A DNA stretch of 64,000 nucleotides from Torymus aiolomorphi (taxonomy: Eukaryota > Arthropoda > Insecta > Hymenoptera > Torymidae). The notes below the pieces were generated by a model, which saw only the letters and a program-made list of their open reading frames with translations, did no database searches and was not told where the DNA came from. Numbering within the stretch: the stretch's first letter is position 1; each line of letters starts with the position of its first letter. This document shows positions 28,638-41,252 of the stretch, piece after piece. The position numbers were made by a program, and so were the translations under genes. The stretch is from NCBI GenBank assembly GCA_036365515.1, contig CM070873.1, positions 80,142,029 to 80,206,028 on the forward strand, written 5' to 3'.

Positions 28638-29860
28638 TCTCAGCAGCAACAGCAGGAGCAGTAGCAGGCGGCAGTAGTGGTACTAGTACTAGTAGAGTCG
28701 CTCCGCTCGGCGCGCAGCAACACCGCCATTTTCATTGTATGATGTTGCCCCCGCGGTAGCGGCGGCGGCTGCGAGACGTCGAGGGGCCTGCTCTCTCTCT
28801 CGTCGGGTATCCACACTCACAGCTATATATATGCGTGTATGTGTATGTGCGCGCGTACGCTAGCCGTACACGCTGCGCTCCGATTTGCGACTCTCGCTCT
28901 CTCTCTCTCTCCGTGTGTACGAGCGCGCGTACTTACACGCAATGCACTTCCGCGTCCTTCCCCCGAGAGAAGACGCGCGCGAACGGAGGCGATGGCCGTT
29001 GGAGACACCACTGTCGTGTGTCCCTCTGTCTCTCTCTCTCTTGCTCACGCATGTACTACGTGCGGAGGCGACGACGTCGCGTGCCGGTCGTCGCTTCTCT
29101 CTCTCCTTCTCTGTCTGTGTCTCACGTCTCAGCCGTGGAAGACGCGCCGCGGCACCAGCCAGCCGGCCGTCATGTCGTCTTGATCGCACGCACGTACACT
29201 GTATATATATCACTGCACACACTTTGCCTTCTTTCTCGCTCCCACGCGTCAGTCGGCCTGTTCTATCGGCAAAAGTTCGCAGCACTCGTCCGTGTGTGTG
29301 TGCTGTGGTCTACTACTACGTGCGTGTCGTTTCGACGACGGCAGCAGCAGCACTCAGCAGCAACAGCGACGCGAGCGCGTGGCGAGTGCCGCTCTGTCTC
29401 CTCGCTAGCCGGGCACGGACGGACGACTGTCTCGCTCACTGCGCTGCGTATATCGTACGCGCGTACGCGAACGCGATATATACACGAGAGCACCGCAACG
29501 TGTGTACGTGTGCGATGTTTGCAGCTCTGTGTGCGTATACGTGGAGTCGCCACGGTACAGCGACGACGAGAGCAGCGCCCCCCCGGACGAGGGCGTCCTT
29601 GTCGCGCTGATTTACGAGCCCCTTGCGCCGTGCTTGCGAGCGAGCAGCGGCCAGAGGCACCCCCCAATCAGCGGCCAGCGACAAGTGAGAGAGAAAGAGA
29701 GAGATAGATGCAGATGAGCCGCCGCACTAGCCGCTGCTTTGCCAGCCGGTTGTCCTTTTTCGTTGCCGTGTAGCGGCCGCCTGTGTGGGGTCTATCCACA
29801 CTGTACACCACGAGAGAAGGAGTGGGGGTAAGTCCGCTCGAGCCAAGCTGCTATTGGATG
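27795..29860 (-). promoter_or_regulatory. probable promoter and 5' region of the MTA1-like gene
   Basis: 27800-28300 is AT-rich. 28380-29860 is strongly GC- and CpG-rich with CT/GA and CGACG repeats, as at the Hairless 5' end. It is upstream of the first coding exon and therefore a likely promoter, but no start site can be assigned. The long ORFs here (up to 290 codons) are Ser/Arg/Ala/Thr-rich low-complexity artefacts. Confidence 0.35.
28549..28640 (+). repeat. (CT)n microsatellite
   Basis: About 46 CT units, preceded by a shorter run at 28487-28512. Confidence 0.98.
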
Positions 29861-29913
29861 GATGCGCAGTGCGCATCCGCGGATCGTACGCGCAGCGTCA
29901 GTCTGGACTCTCA

Positions 29914-30284
29914 TGCCCCATTGCCAATCACATAACTGCGTACGATCGCGTACGTCTGCGTACAACCGCGTCCGACGTTGAGAAAGAATCTAGTGATTTT
30001 CGCTGTTGCCAACAGCGGCAATGTCAGTGCAATAACTAGTACTTTCGAGGAACAGACCTACGTATACGAAAGTCGGCTACTACACCAACGACAACAGACA
30101 TAAACAAGCAAGCGTTACTCCGATCTACTGCACTTCGTGTGAGTAGGTCTGTTCCTCGAAAGTACTAGTTATTGCACTGACATTGCCGCTGTTGGCAACA
30201 GCGAAAATCACTAGATTCTTCCTTAACGTCGGACGCGGTTGCACGTAGACGTACGCGATCGTACGCGGTTATGTGATTAGGGCA
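29914..30284. mobile_element. fold-back MITE with CGTACG-rich arms
   Basis: TGCCCCATTGCCAATCACAT at the left and ATGTGATTAGGGCA at the right. Arms of about 150 bp match through GCGTACGATCGCGTACG, AATCTAGTGATTTTCGCTG and the AACTAGTACTTTCGAGG block. The ends resemble the fold-back at 54261-54433. Confidence 0.9.
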
Positions 30285-30287
30285 CAT

Positions 30288-30523
30288 CTACAACCTCACG
30301 CAAAAACTGTGCGTGCACGCAAATCTCACTAGATTTTACTAGAGCTAGTTGTGCAACCAACCTTGACTAAAAATTGCCACACTTTGTCTCTAGAAAACCA
30401 TCCAAGAATTGTTTTTTTGAGGTTAGAAAACAGTTTTTATTTTTAATCAAGGTTGGTTGCACTTCTTATTCTAGTGAAATCTAGTGAAATTTGTGCACGC
30501 ACAGTTTTTGCGTGAGGTTGTAG
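30288..30523. mobile_element. fold-back MITE adjacent to the preceding one
   Basis: CTACAACCTCACGCAAAAAC at the left is complemented at the right, including a GTGCACGCA block and CAACCAACCTTGA / TCAAGGTTGGTTG. It starts 4 bp after the preceding MITE ends. Confidence 0.9.
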
Positions 30524-31288
30524 AAGGCTCCTAACCGCAGCAGTGGGACTGCGTCCCCGTGCATCCACATCCCACGCGTAAGGGGACGGTGCTGACACCT
30601 GCGGGACGCCGGCTGCTTAGCAAATGGCGCGTATTTTCGTTTTTTCTCAAACGATAACGAAGTTTCGTTTTTCACCTTAATAGATAAACAATATTAACGT
30701 AATTGACATTTCAGGCGTTTAATTATTTCTTTTATTAATTTATAATACTCTTGATAGAAGTTAAAAAGACTGTAATAATAGTGATTTATAAATGTAATAA
30801 GTAATAAAACTAGGTATTTTAGAATTTTAATAACCTTGAACTCTGTTGAAGCTTTAATAAAAATGTGAAGACGCTATACAGGTAGCGATATAGATTCAGG
30901 AAAAATATGCCCCATTTCTTAATTGTTTGGGAGTCATAAATGTAATGTTTTTCCCGACTCTTCCGAGGTCCTAAATTAATCCAGCAGTATACCGTTAATA
31001 TAAGCTTCAACATTTCACAGAAAGATTTACGCAATAGACGAAGAAAATTATTTTTATTATTATTATTATTATTTTATTTGAAATTACTTGCAAAAAAAGA
31101 AAGTTCTTGTATAATTTGTTTAGGCTTGCAAGCAAGATTTCAGATGTTTGTTTCCAGGTAGAGAGCGAAATATAAAGTGGGATACGTTAATCAACCCTCT
31201 ACCCTGGTCGGAATTAGTCATTTTGCTAAAATCAAAATTCTAAATTGCTTTACGATTCTAGAAGAAGTATTTGGATATTCATCACATT

Positions 31289-31720
31289 TAAGAGTGCTCT
31301 CTACCTAAACCCCAACTCCGGAATAGATCGCAGCGCCCCCATGACTTTATTTACGTATTTTCATCAATGTGTACTTATAAATTTTAAATTAATTATAACT
31401 CAGTTTTCCCACGTGTAAAAGTTAATAAGGATTACTCTTAAACAAGTTTCATGAATTTAAATGAATAAATGAACTTGTATTTTGTAGAGAAAATTCAAAC
31501 GTTCAGTGGACATTTCTGAAAATGACTCCAAATTTTTCTCTACAAAATACAGATTTATTAATGGAATTTAATTTGGGAAAACTCTTGTAATCGTGTCTTT
31601 AATACTAATTACACGTGGGAAAACTTTATTTTTAAGTTAATATTACCCCAAATTTTTTTAATTAAAAAAAACACTTTTGACAGTAGGTAGCGCTACAATC
31701 GGGGTAGAGAGCACTCTTAA
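31289..31720. mobile_element. MITE with AAGAGTGCTCTCTACC ends
   Basis: TAAGAGTGCTCTCTACC at the left is mirrored by GGTAGAGAGCACTCTTA at the right. An inner imperfect palindrome around AGAGAAAATT / AATTTTTCTCT lies between about 31430 and 31560, and GTGGGAAAACT blocks recur. Confidence 0.8.
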
Positions 31721-34700
31721 GCTCACTGGAGTGAAAAACCATGAAAATTCTCTGAATGGGACCGAAGTTTGCAAACGAATTTGGTTCTTGGAATTGTTAT
31801 TATTTTGATTTGACCTCTTACTATTAATCTTTCACAATTTATACTTTCATTTTCTTCTTTTTATTTATACAAATTTAACAATTTCGAAATTATAAAAATA
31901 TGTATAAGGACCATTATGATAAAAATAAAGCTGCCAATTACTGTCTTTGGTGCTGCATATTGTGAAGTTCTTTTAAGGTATTAAATTAAATAAAATATAC
32001 AAAACTTCAGTATAGTATTATACGAAATATTTATATTTATGAAATTAGTCTTTCTATTTTTATACAATTTTTCGTATTCGCATCGCCTTCCATTTTAACT
32101 TTTCTTCTCTTTCTCTTACCGTTACTTTTTTAATAAAACATAGTCTGAACGGTCCACGCGCATATAATAGTAAAAAGTAAATACAATTAAAAATATGTGA
32201 ATAAATGGGAGAAAAGTCAATACTCATATCGCTTTACGATTGATGTAAGAGAAACATTCGAGCGAGCTTTTGTATCTTTCGCACTGTAACATAATAATAG
32301 GAAAGAAATGCCGACTAATATACGTTTTACAATAAAAAATTTTCTTTTTTATACAGAATAAATAGAGCGAAGAAGAACGTATAATGCGGATTCCTTGCAC
32401 GACTCGTCATATACACAATACCACAGACTTGCATTTTCGTCCATTCGTTCAATCTTCCTTTTGTTCCCACTTTCATTCACGCTTCATCTAATTTTCTTTC
32501 ACACTCGCTCTAGCTCCTTTTGACAAATGAGTATATATGTATATATTTACATACATAAATTGCATATATGCATTTAGAAAAATGTGTCTTCGCACGTAAT
32601 AATTTTTATAGCGCACTAGTACTCGTTATCATTTTTATAAAGTCATCCAAAATTCAGAGCTCAGGTTTTATCATACGAAATAATTTTATAATTAAAGTAT
32701 TATGAAGTATTTTAACGATTTTGTTATATTTCTAAAGTTACATCTTATAAGGAGTTTCGAAATATTTTCAAGTAGTATTCATAACTTTTAATTAAATGAA
32801 TATAACCATGTTTTCGTAAATATAATTTCTAAATTATATGTTTATTCGTACATGTGTTTGTAAAATTTTATTATACAAATAAACTAAAAAGATCAATTTT
32901 ACTCTATCTTGCCTGTTCTTTAGAAATTTTTGAATAACTTTACTAAAATATTTTGAGCGTTGGTGTAACGCCACCAATTGTTTTTTTTTTTTTAACTTTT
33001 CTCTCCTTTCATTATATACTTTCTTTTTTTTAACTAAGGCACGCTTCATGCTTGTAGTCCATAATATTTTTACTGTTCAATATATATATATAAACAATAT
33101 ATACGACATACCTATGTTTTAAAAATTTTCATATAGATCCAATTGAATTTAATGAAATAAACATTAAAGAAAAGTAAAACATGAAGAGAGCGGATGTTTC
33201 GTTTGATTTACGTACGGCGTTCATGGGTTGAACGATATGTTTCTTAAATTAAAGAAAAGAAAAACCAAAAAATCGATGCGTATTATCATCTGTAAAAGTC
33301 GATGTCTTTAGACGTAGATAATATCCTTTTCTTCTGTACATAATCCTATGTATATATTCCTTATATTTGCCCTAAAAATAGAGGATAGTCGTATTGTTCT
33401 CCTTGTTCTATATAATAATGAATGTAATAATGACAGCATAACGTTAATTACAGTCAATAACGAAATAAAAGTAGATAATTAAAAATTGAAGGGTATCATA
33501 GGCTACCACTCTCTGTTACAGGCTAAGAAGACACAGCTGAGATAAAACAGATTTGTTTAGCAACAAAAAAAATAATTCATAAGCTATTTAAAAGCGAAGA
33601 AATCTCGTTTCATGTGAAAAACACGTGGAAGCATTTGAAACGATATACCACGGTTAAAATGAAGTTTTACATTAAAGGAATGGAAGGAACCGAGGGAGAC
33701 TTGACTCTTCTAAAAGATATCGTCAATAGTGACGAGCTGTGAGTTTTACGCCAAAATATTATAATATACAAGATATTGCAATTTGACTTTCCAACGTGCT
33801 GGTACGTGTATAATACTACTAGATACGGCATGTCGTTGTCAATTCAGTTCGGTAGATTTCAATAGCATATTTTTTTTAGGTATAAAAATGTGTATCTAGG
33901 AGCTTGACAACCACAATAACGAGGAAAGTCGTAATTTTATTTTTTATATGTACAAGTTTTTAGGCACACCATTGACAAACGTAAAGTTTTAAAGTCCCAT
34001 AGCTGTCGTTAGTGTTCTTTAATATTTCTGCTTAGATGAAGTAATATGTACAAAAAGAATTATGACTAATATACGTGCCTACAAGGTAAATGTTAGAAGG
34101 AATGACATAAAACGGCGTGAATAAAAGTTTGTAATACTCGCTTTTATACATAAAATAATTTGATATGTATATGTGCTTCAAGAAAAATAGTAGTGTTCGT
34201 AATCAGTACGTAAAGTACGATTTTACACACCGGTAGCGATCGAATAGATGACTGGCCGTCGTAGTCGGCCACGAGTCATACTCGGTTGCTACGACTGTGT
34301 AATAAATCGTACGCACGTGTTGTGAATTGCTTTTTAATATCGTATTCGTTAGTACCAACTTTACGCGTTGTTTTCGATGTGCACTGAAAACAATGAGTAA
34401 AATAGGTACTTTACGCATACTATATAAAAAATATACATATTGTACTTTAATGTTTTAGTTCTAAGACGTATTGTTTTTCCATGATTAAATTAATAGATTA
34501 TATTCTTTGCAATAAAGAGTATGGTGGAAAATAGATGTAGGTAAAAATAGAACATGTTTATCAGTTCTTGGTTACTGAATATGGTTATTAAATACCAAAG
34601 TTATTTTTGAATGCAAAGGAATTGCAATTATTCAATGAATATTTAATACAACTTATTTAACTGAATATTAGTAAATACTATTTAATTCGTGGAATAATAT

Positions 34701-36898
34701 GTGTATATACATGTATACATATATTACTTTTAATTGTCTGTTGTCAAATAGATAGTTTTGATGTTACATTGATGCATAAATATGCTATTTTTTCTGCATA
34801 AATACAAACTATTCTACATTGCTTTTATTCAAAATATTCAATTCTAGAGTGTATAATATGAACTTACTTTTACCCACTTATTATACATATGGTCCTCTTA
34901 GCTTATAATTTCAAATTCCTTTTTGAATTTGATACAGGTATTGCCAGTACATATAGTTTCATTTTAAATATAGCGTTTTCATAGAAAAAATATATTTTTC
35001 CATTAATTATATTTTATTTATTACTTCAAACTCTTCATTTTGGTTTTCTTAAACATTATTTTTAAAAGTCAATTCTGAAAATACACAAAATAATACCGTT
35101 TTAAATCCGAAGTATACTTTAAAGAATCATAAAATTGCACTTTCAGTTAACTTTTTTGTCATTTGATACAAATGTATACAATTACATTTTATAAAATCAT
35201 TATTGCAATGGAATTTACAATTTATAGTATCATAATTTTTTACAACCTTAGAAAAAATACGATCTAAATCTATGTTAAAAATAAAATAACTGGAACCCAT
35301 GATTATCATTTCTCAATGACAATGATGAAAGTAAAAGATACACGTATATATACATAAAAATATCAATATTATATTAAACCTTGCTTTAATTGAATAAAGT
35401 TAAGGATTGGAAAAAGTTTTTATTTAAAAGCATATTCTGTCTCACATGTCTCACAATTTGAACATTTGTAGATAGCCTTTGCATACATAAATGAAAGTGA
35501 ATTTTTTTTTAGCAAATGTCAATGTTATATAACAAAATACATAATTGGTACAGGAAATAATACATATACTAATAAATTACTTGTAAACAGTCTTAAAAAC
35601 AAACATATGAAAATTATTGGAGGTATCAATAAATTATATCAAGTAAAATTATATGTTTAACGAATTAACATTTAATAAATCAAAATTTCATGAAAAGTAA
35701 TTTACTTTTAAATACTTATATTTTCACTATTTAATTGTTTATTTTATCACAATTTTATATTTAAAAAAATTGTTTAGTAACATAATAATATCAATTTTGT
35801 ATGAATCATATATCACAAATTACTATACTTATGATTTGTGCAAGAGCTATCTAATTATTTTTAAAAACTTTTCTTATACTTTTTTTAAGCATTTAATTTA
35901 ATCTATGAAATATTAAAACTTTATTGATATTGTTATTGTATGTATTCATCAATTATATCTACAACAAAATACTTCAAGATATGATTTGAAGTATTTCATT
36001 GCAAATATGAAAGTGAAAGATACAATTGGTCTAATTGATTTGAGATTTCTAAATAAATGATGAAATAATACATAGTACTGCAAAGACATACTCTTTTTTA
36101 TATATATTCGTTCATTACGTAAATTAATTTTGTTAAAATATTTTTAAAAAATACGTATAATTGTATGTATTCATAATTTTATAATTTACTTTTTTGAAAT
36201 TTATTATTTTTAAAAAATCGGATTTCTATGTAAAATTAACAATAAGAAATACTGAAATACATATTTTCATAATTATGTATGGGTTGTATTTTTAAAATAC
36301 TGCAAGCTCATGAGTATATTTATTATGAATCAGAAATATGCTTCGTCATAATTCATACAAGTTACTTTATAGCATTTACAAAATTATAAACTTATACCCA
36401 GTCAATTTCTAAAAATAATTGAACAAAAGTGTTGCAGTTACTATTTTTCTATTCTTGACGAAACTAAATAAGATTTTGGTAACTTAAAATAGTTTTGAGA
36501 ATATGAACTAGAAAATAACTTGTATAAGTAAATATACAAATCCGTTATTCTTTTGCTATTGTTTAGAATTTCCTACTTTTTATAATTGTGTAATTAAGTA
36601 ATACCATTAATGTTCGGGAAAATAATTTATGAAATTCATTCATCCAAGCAGAATAATTTACCAATAGACAGCAGGACAACCTCAACTCACGAAACAATGG
36701 CTTATCGCCTTTACTTCGAGAACCTACCTTCTACATACGTACTTTCTATTTTGTTTTAGGGATAAAAAAATACTAATGTATGTATATCGCATTGTCGTTG
36801 CACGGGCAGTGTTTGTTGCGCATATGGACTATTCTAACATTACTTTTTCATTCGTAATCTGTCCAACGATAAGGCACCGATTTTTGGGATCCTGAGAT
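31721..36898. other. AT-rich intergenic DNA and Hairless 3' UTR
   Basis: Apart from the small candidate gene at 33659-33907, I see no recognisable coding sequence. The part adjoining 36898 must be the Hairless 3' UTR on the minus strand; its end cannot be fixed by eye. Confidence 0.5.
33659..33907 (+). CDS. possible small gene: two-exon 35-residue protein
   Basis: ATG at 33659 opens MKFYIKGMEGTEGDLTLLKD followed by IVNSDEL. If unspliced this stops at TGA 33740-33742 (27 aa). A strong donor (CT|GTGAGT, intron from 33739) and a pyrimidine-rich acceptor (TTTTTTTAG, exon 2 from 33880) would instead add YKNVYLGA and stop at 33905-33907, giving 35 residues. An AATAAA follows near 34121. The peptide has mixed charged and hydrophobic composition unlike the low-complexity ORFs around it, and the candidate intron (141 bp) is of normal insect size. 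I do not recognise the protein and assign no function. It could also be the first exon of a longer gene. Confidence 0.3.
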
Positions 36899-36933
36899 TC
36901 AACCCGCATGCTTGGACAAATTTAGAGGCATAT
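36899..36933 (-). CDS. H: Hairless, last coding exon (CtBP-binding motif and stop)
   Basis: A 35-nt minus-strand exon after a TTTCAG acceptor. Its first two bases complete an Asp codon split from the exon ending at 37176, and it then encodes MPLNLSKHAG followed by TGA. PLNLSKH (residues 519-525 of 527) is the CtBP-binding motif known at the extreme C-terminus of Hairless. Through it Hairless recruits the corepressor CtBP to Su(H) at Notch target genes. The intron separating this exon from exon 3 is only 242 bp. The 3' UTR must extend leftwards; no single polyadenylation site stands out. Confidence 0.92.
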
Positions 36934-37175
36934 CTGAAACACAGAAATTACATATTACCGTATATACAAAAATAATACTACCAGTTATTTGGTGACTGAC
37001 AATACATAATTATTTTTTCACACCGGTTTTTACGTTTCATAATCTTGGCGTATTTTTCATTGATAGTTTAGATATCACAGACGTATCAAAATTTACAATA
37101 TTAAGTTTTAATGTAAATATAATTATTTAACATGTGCTTACTTTAGATAATGTGAAACAAATTTCGAAATCATAC

Positions 37176-37683
37176 CTGAGGGAGGCGTGAGGGTCTGCTC
37201 CCTGTAGTCCTTGTATCGGTGCGCGGGAGGCGAAGGTGACGGCGTGTGGTGAGGTGGCTGGGGCGGCGCCGGATAGAGGGGCATTGGTGGCGGATAGTGC
37301 ATCGGTTGCGAGTAGTGCATCCAACAGAAGGGCGGCGCCCTATAAGCCGCGGGCGGCAACATCGGCAATCCGTAAAGGGGTTGGTGTATCGACGGTGCGG
37401 CACTGGGGCCGAGGTAAGCCGCCGCGGCCGCAGCTGCTGCTGCCACGCCAGGATCTACACGACTCGAACGCGGATAGGCCGGCGAATGCTGCTGGTGCTG
37501 GGGCGAGTGCTGTGGCGGTGGCGGTGGCTGGGGTGAATGGTGGTGGTGCGGCCGATCCTGGGGCTTGAGCAAATTACGCAGAAAGCCCGGCTCGCTTTCT
37601 ACGCTCGGTTTGTCCTCGCCCAGGATTGACGTGATGCTGTACGAGGAGAGTTGTTTCGAGGCAGGCGCTGCTACCTCGTTTGT
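37176..37683 (-). CDS. H: Hairless, third coding exon (Groucho-binding motif, Pro/His/Ala-rich region)
   Basis: A 508-nt minus-strand exon, acceptor AAAGCAG just above 37683 and donor CAG|GTATGA below 37176. It begins in phase 0 and leaves phase 1, consistent with both neighbours. Residues 348-516 include YSITSILG (362-369), corresponding to the Groucho-binding YSIHSLLG motif of Drosophila Hairless. A low-complexity stretch rich in Pro, His and Gln follows, then a run of nine alanines, then many Pro/Tyr/Met residues. The low-complexity part is encoded by GC-rich DNA very unlike the surrounding AT-rich introns. Groucho and CtBP are the two corepressors through which Hairless silences Notch targets. 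Confidence 0.92.
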
Positions 37684-37765
37684 CTGCTTTTGAAAATAAA
37701 CATGTGTGCGCGTTTATAATATGGCGCAATTTTATTTTATTCTACCCGCCCAAAAAAAGATGAAG

Positions 37766-38037
37766 TGGCCAATATATTGCTCAGAGTATGAGCAATATGT
37801 GGCAATCATATGAGCCATACATCGGATGTATGGGCAATATGTAAGCTATATGTCGCTCTGGCGCCGGAACCATGTATTGGCCATGCTATTTTCCATATAA
37901 CGTGCATAATGTGGCCCATATTTTTTATTCATGGAGCTATGTACAAATAAGAATTTATATAATAATTATATGGGGAATACTATGGGGCCAATATTTCGCT
38001 CCGGGGCCGGAGAGACATGGCCGATATATTGGCCATA
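37766..38037. repeat. possible MITE rich in TTGGCCAATAT-like words
   Basis: TGGCCAATATATTGC at the left and ATATTGGCCATATATTG at the right form weak inverted ends. Inside, GGCCATATT, GAGCAATATG and CGCTCCGG/CTCTGGCG words recur in both orientations. Confidence 0.35.
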
Positions 38038-38285
38038 TATTGATAATCAAATTTTTTACGCGGGTACTTATAAGACAAAGATTAAAAATAATAAGCTCCA
38101 TAATGATTTCGAACGATTATAAAATAATATAACGAAGCAAAAGTACCATTTTATTTTTACCTATTTATTTTTATATTATGTTTTTACGGATAGTCAAAAG
38201 GTTTAGAATAGAATCTTTTTAGAATTAAATATGTAAGATATTAATGAATTATTTAAGCTCTACGATTTTAAATTAGTTGAATGAA

Positions 38286-38928
38286 TTAAGGTTGTAAGGT
38301 CCCTGCCAAAAGTTAGTTTTTCACGTTAAAACTGCGATAAATAATTATATGTAAAGTAATTGATCAATTTTTAGTTCTCGCGATGAATGTATTAATGCAA
38401 TTGGAATATTATAAGCTTTATAAATAAAAAATCAAAGCAAAATTGTAAACTCGGCACTATTTTTTATAAATCGTCAAAATGTACTAATTTCATGGGTTTG
38501 AAGTTTGCAACGTTGTAGTGCAACGAAATAAAAAAATATTTGATTTTACTTCAAGTTTATAATAATTAATATTAATATTGCGTGTAGATTTATTGCTTTA
38601 TAGTATCAAATAACTTTATAATAAAGATTTAGATAAAATTTCCATTGCTTGATAATTTTAATAAATTGTAAAAAATTATTTCGTTGCACTCCAACGATGC
38701 AAACTTCAGGCCCATCTAATTTCAATGTAATGACCATTTTTTTTTAATAGTGCTGAGTTTACAATTTTTCTTTAATTTTTGATTTTCAAAGCTTATAATA
38801 TTCCAATTGCATTAATAAATTGATGGCGAGAACTAAAAATTGACCAATTACTTTACATAATAATTTATCACAGTCTTAACGTGAAAAACTAACTTTTGAC
38901 AGGGACCTTACAGCCAATACAACCTTAA
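38286..38928. mobile_element. outer fold-back MITE in Hairless intron 2, about 205-bp arms
   Basis: Left arm TTAAGGTTGTAAGGTCCCTG and right arm CAGGGACCTTAC...AACCTTAA pair over about 205 bp with scattered mismatches. A different MITE (38493-38714) occupies its centre. Confidence 0.85.
38493..38714. mobile_element. inner fold-back MITE nested in the palindrome centre
   Basis: TGGGTTTGAAGTTTGCAACG at the left and CAAACTTCAGGCCCA at the right, with TTTCGTTGCACTCCAACG / GTTGTAGTGCAACGAAA. An inverted solo copy is at 40241-40460. Confidence 0.85.
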
Positions 38929-39005
38929 AATAAAGTATACACCCTGTCAGTGCTACTTGATAAATGCCTAATTTCTCACTTCAATGAATGATCGTATCTA
39001 TGACA

Positions 39006-39091
39006 CACACACGCACGCACACACACGCACGCACGCACGCACGCACGCATGCACGTACGCACGCACGCACGCATGTACGCACGCACGCACA
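39006..39091 (+). repeat. (ACGC)n repeat in Hairless intron 2
   Basis: Imperfect CGCA/ACGC tetranucleotide repeats with ATGC and GTAC variants, about 90 bp upstream (plus-strand sense) of the Hairless exon 2 donor side. Confidence 0.95.
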
Positions 39092-39180
39092 CTCTGGAGA
39101 TATTACTCAAAGAAAAGATATCATTTGTAACGTTCTTTAGTTGCAGATTATTATAAAGAGAAAAGACAAAGTATCATTAC

Positions 39181-39647
39181 CACTGTACTGTTTGCCGGCT
39201 GAGGCGGCGTGGCTCTCCTCTTGGACGCCTGATCCTCGAGGCTGACTCGCTCGAGCTCGCGTAGTATGCGCTTGCGGGGCGAGACGACGTTAGGATCGAG
39301 GAGCCGTGCAAGCTTGTCGATGATGATGCTGAGGCTTTTGTTTGGGGGCGCGCCGTTGAGCTTGCGCACCGTCGGCAGCGGCGGCGGTGGCGGTGGCGCC
39401 TGTTGCTGCGGCGGCGACGGCTTCGATTTCGCGATCGACTCCTGCAGCTGCGCCAGCGAGGAACTAGTATCAAACGGCTGCCGCCTCTTCCGCGCTATCA
39501 GTCTAGGGTGGACGCACAGTCGCGCCTTCGGATTGCGTCGATAGTAGAATGTAAATTCAGTCGAGATATTGCGCCTCGGGTTGCTCTGCTTCCAGCAGTG
39601 GTCGCGCTGCCACGGGCTCGACTGTATCGACGAGTTGTCGTCCGAAA
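39181..39647 (-). CDS. H: Hairless, second coding exon (second part of the Su(H)-interacting region)
   Basis: A 467-nt minus-strand exon from a TTTCAG acceptor (starts 39647) to an AGTG|GTAATG donor (ends 39181). Two bases complete Val192 and the exon leaves phase 0. It encodes a conserved basic-aromatic block, HCWKQSNPRRNISTEF then TFYYRRNPKARL (about residues 208-235). A Pro/Gln tract and then an Arg/Lys-rich helix-like segment ending NSTV (residue 347) follow. The conserved block matches the second half of the bipartite NTCT region that contacts Su(H) in Hairless proteins. The phases fit both neighbouring exons. Confidence 0.9.
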
Positions 39648-40240
39648 CTGAAATTTTAAATATACGTTTAGATGTAATCGTGAAATGGAACTGATACACT
39701 GTGGTATTTTTTTCTTTAATTTGATTAAAATATTTTATTTTAGAATCAAGTGCAGTTAAAGAATAATTTTCTTTTTTTATATGTAGCAAAATTTAATAGA
39801 TAGACAATATGATGAAGAATTAAAAAAAATAGAATCTATTCCAAAATATCATACATGAATTTTACATATTAGATTTTTGGAATTAGCTTTCTATAAAAAT
39901 TGTCTGTTTTAATTCTTTGAAAGTCAAATATACTTTTATCACTTAAGCTACGCAGACAAGTTTGAAAGAATTCCTTAACTGAAATGAGTTGATTTACTCA
40001 ATTCTCACTTATCAGACTCAGATTAGAGGCTTACAAAAATCATACCACAATGTAATATGACAACAAATTTCCAAGAAATGAAAACATAATTAAATCAGAC
40101 TACAGAAAATTTGATACAAGTTAATTCACGATACAATATATACTTTGCAAAGATAACAATATTTTACAATATGAATGTCTTTTATTAAATTATTGTATAC
40201 TGTTTTTATCCCAAAGAATCTTAATTAGTAGACATTGTAA

Positions 40241-40460
40241 TGGGCCTGAAGTTTGTCATTGGAGTGCAACGAAATAATTTTTTACAATTAATTAAAGTTA
40301 TCAAGCAATGGAAATTTTATCTAAATCTTTATTATAAAGTTATTTGATACTATAAAGCAATAAATCTACACCCAAAATTAATATTAATTATTATAAACTT
40401 GAAGTAAAATCAAATATGTTTTTATTTTGTTGCACTACAACGTTGCAAACTTCAAATCCA
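40241..40460. mobile_element. solo copy of the inner MITE family, in Hairless intron 1
   Basis: Begins TGGGCCTGAAGTTTG and ends CAAACTTCAAATCCA. Internal sequence (ATCTACACCCAAAATTAATA and flanks) matches 38493-38714 in reverse orientation along its whole length. Confidence 0.85.
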
Positions 40461-40557
40461 TATATTGTATCACTTTTACATAATTTAATTATATAATCTT
40501 AATTGAACAAAATGTAAATCAACACTATTGAATAATTGAGACTTATAATGAGACTAG

Positions 40558-40778
40558 GTGTTTGAAATTTCGAACGTTCATAGTGAACGAAAGATTTTTG
40601 CCATTTTCAAATTTAGCCGAATTTGGCTACTTAATACATTTAAAATCGGATAATAATTGTATTCTTCACTTCTCACTCTTGCAGTCATCAGTAAACCAAC
40701 ACTCCGGGGAATTCTAACCAGCATTAAAAACTTTAAGTTAATATTTCGTTCATTATGAACGTTCGGAATTTCAAACAC
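40558..40778. mobile_element. MITE in Hairless intron 1
   Basis: GTGTTTGAAATTTCGAACGT at the left and ACGTTCGGAATTTCAAACAC at the right, arms about 35 bp with mismatches, centre unmatched. Confidence 0.8.
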
Positions 40779-41252
40779 GTATGAGACTTATAATTTATTT
40801 TTTCATTTGAAGACTAAAATTATTAACATACCTTTTTAGTTAAACTTTACCTATTTAATACTATATATCTTGGTGAATAAAAAAAATGAATAGAATACAA
40901 AACCGCTATGTTTATTAAAAAATAAAAACTAGTTCACAAAAACACCATTAAGAATCTTTTTCCTTTGATTATTCATGATGATTGGATTATAAGAAAAAAG
41001 AATTATAAGAACAGAAAATATGTAAATTATTTGGAAAAAAAGTGCTTAGTTAATTATGGCTATTAATGATTAACTTTTTGTCCTTTATATAACATTTTAA
41101 AGATTAATTTTCTTGTACATCAGTTTGACGACTGGTTCTTGCACGTTTTCCGGTAGGTATATTAAAGCAGATCTTTTCTTCAGATATAGTTTTTTATAAT
41201 TCGAAATGAAAAAAAAAAGGTAAAAAACGAAGAAAAAGGTAAACAAACTGAC

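Larger units (their letters stand above)
39648..41252 (-). other. H: Hairless intron 1
   Basis: 1.6 kb, AT-rich, containing two MITEs (40241-40460 and 40558-40778). No coding sequence recognised. Confidence 0.8.

Noticed and set aside
28835..29707. 290-codon plus-strand ORF and overlapping long ORFs
   Set aside because: Composition is Ser/Arg/Ala/Thr low complexity, ORFs of similar length occur in several frames and on both strands, and the DNA is a CpG- and CT-rich promoter-like stretch.
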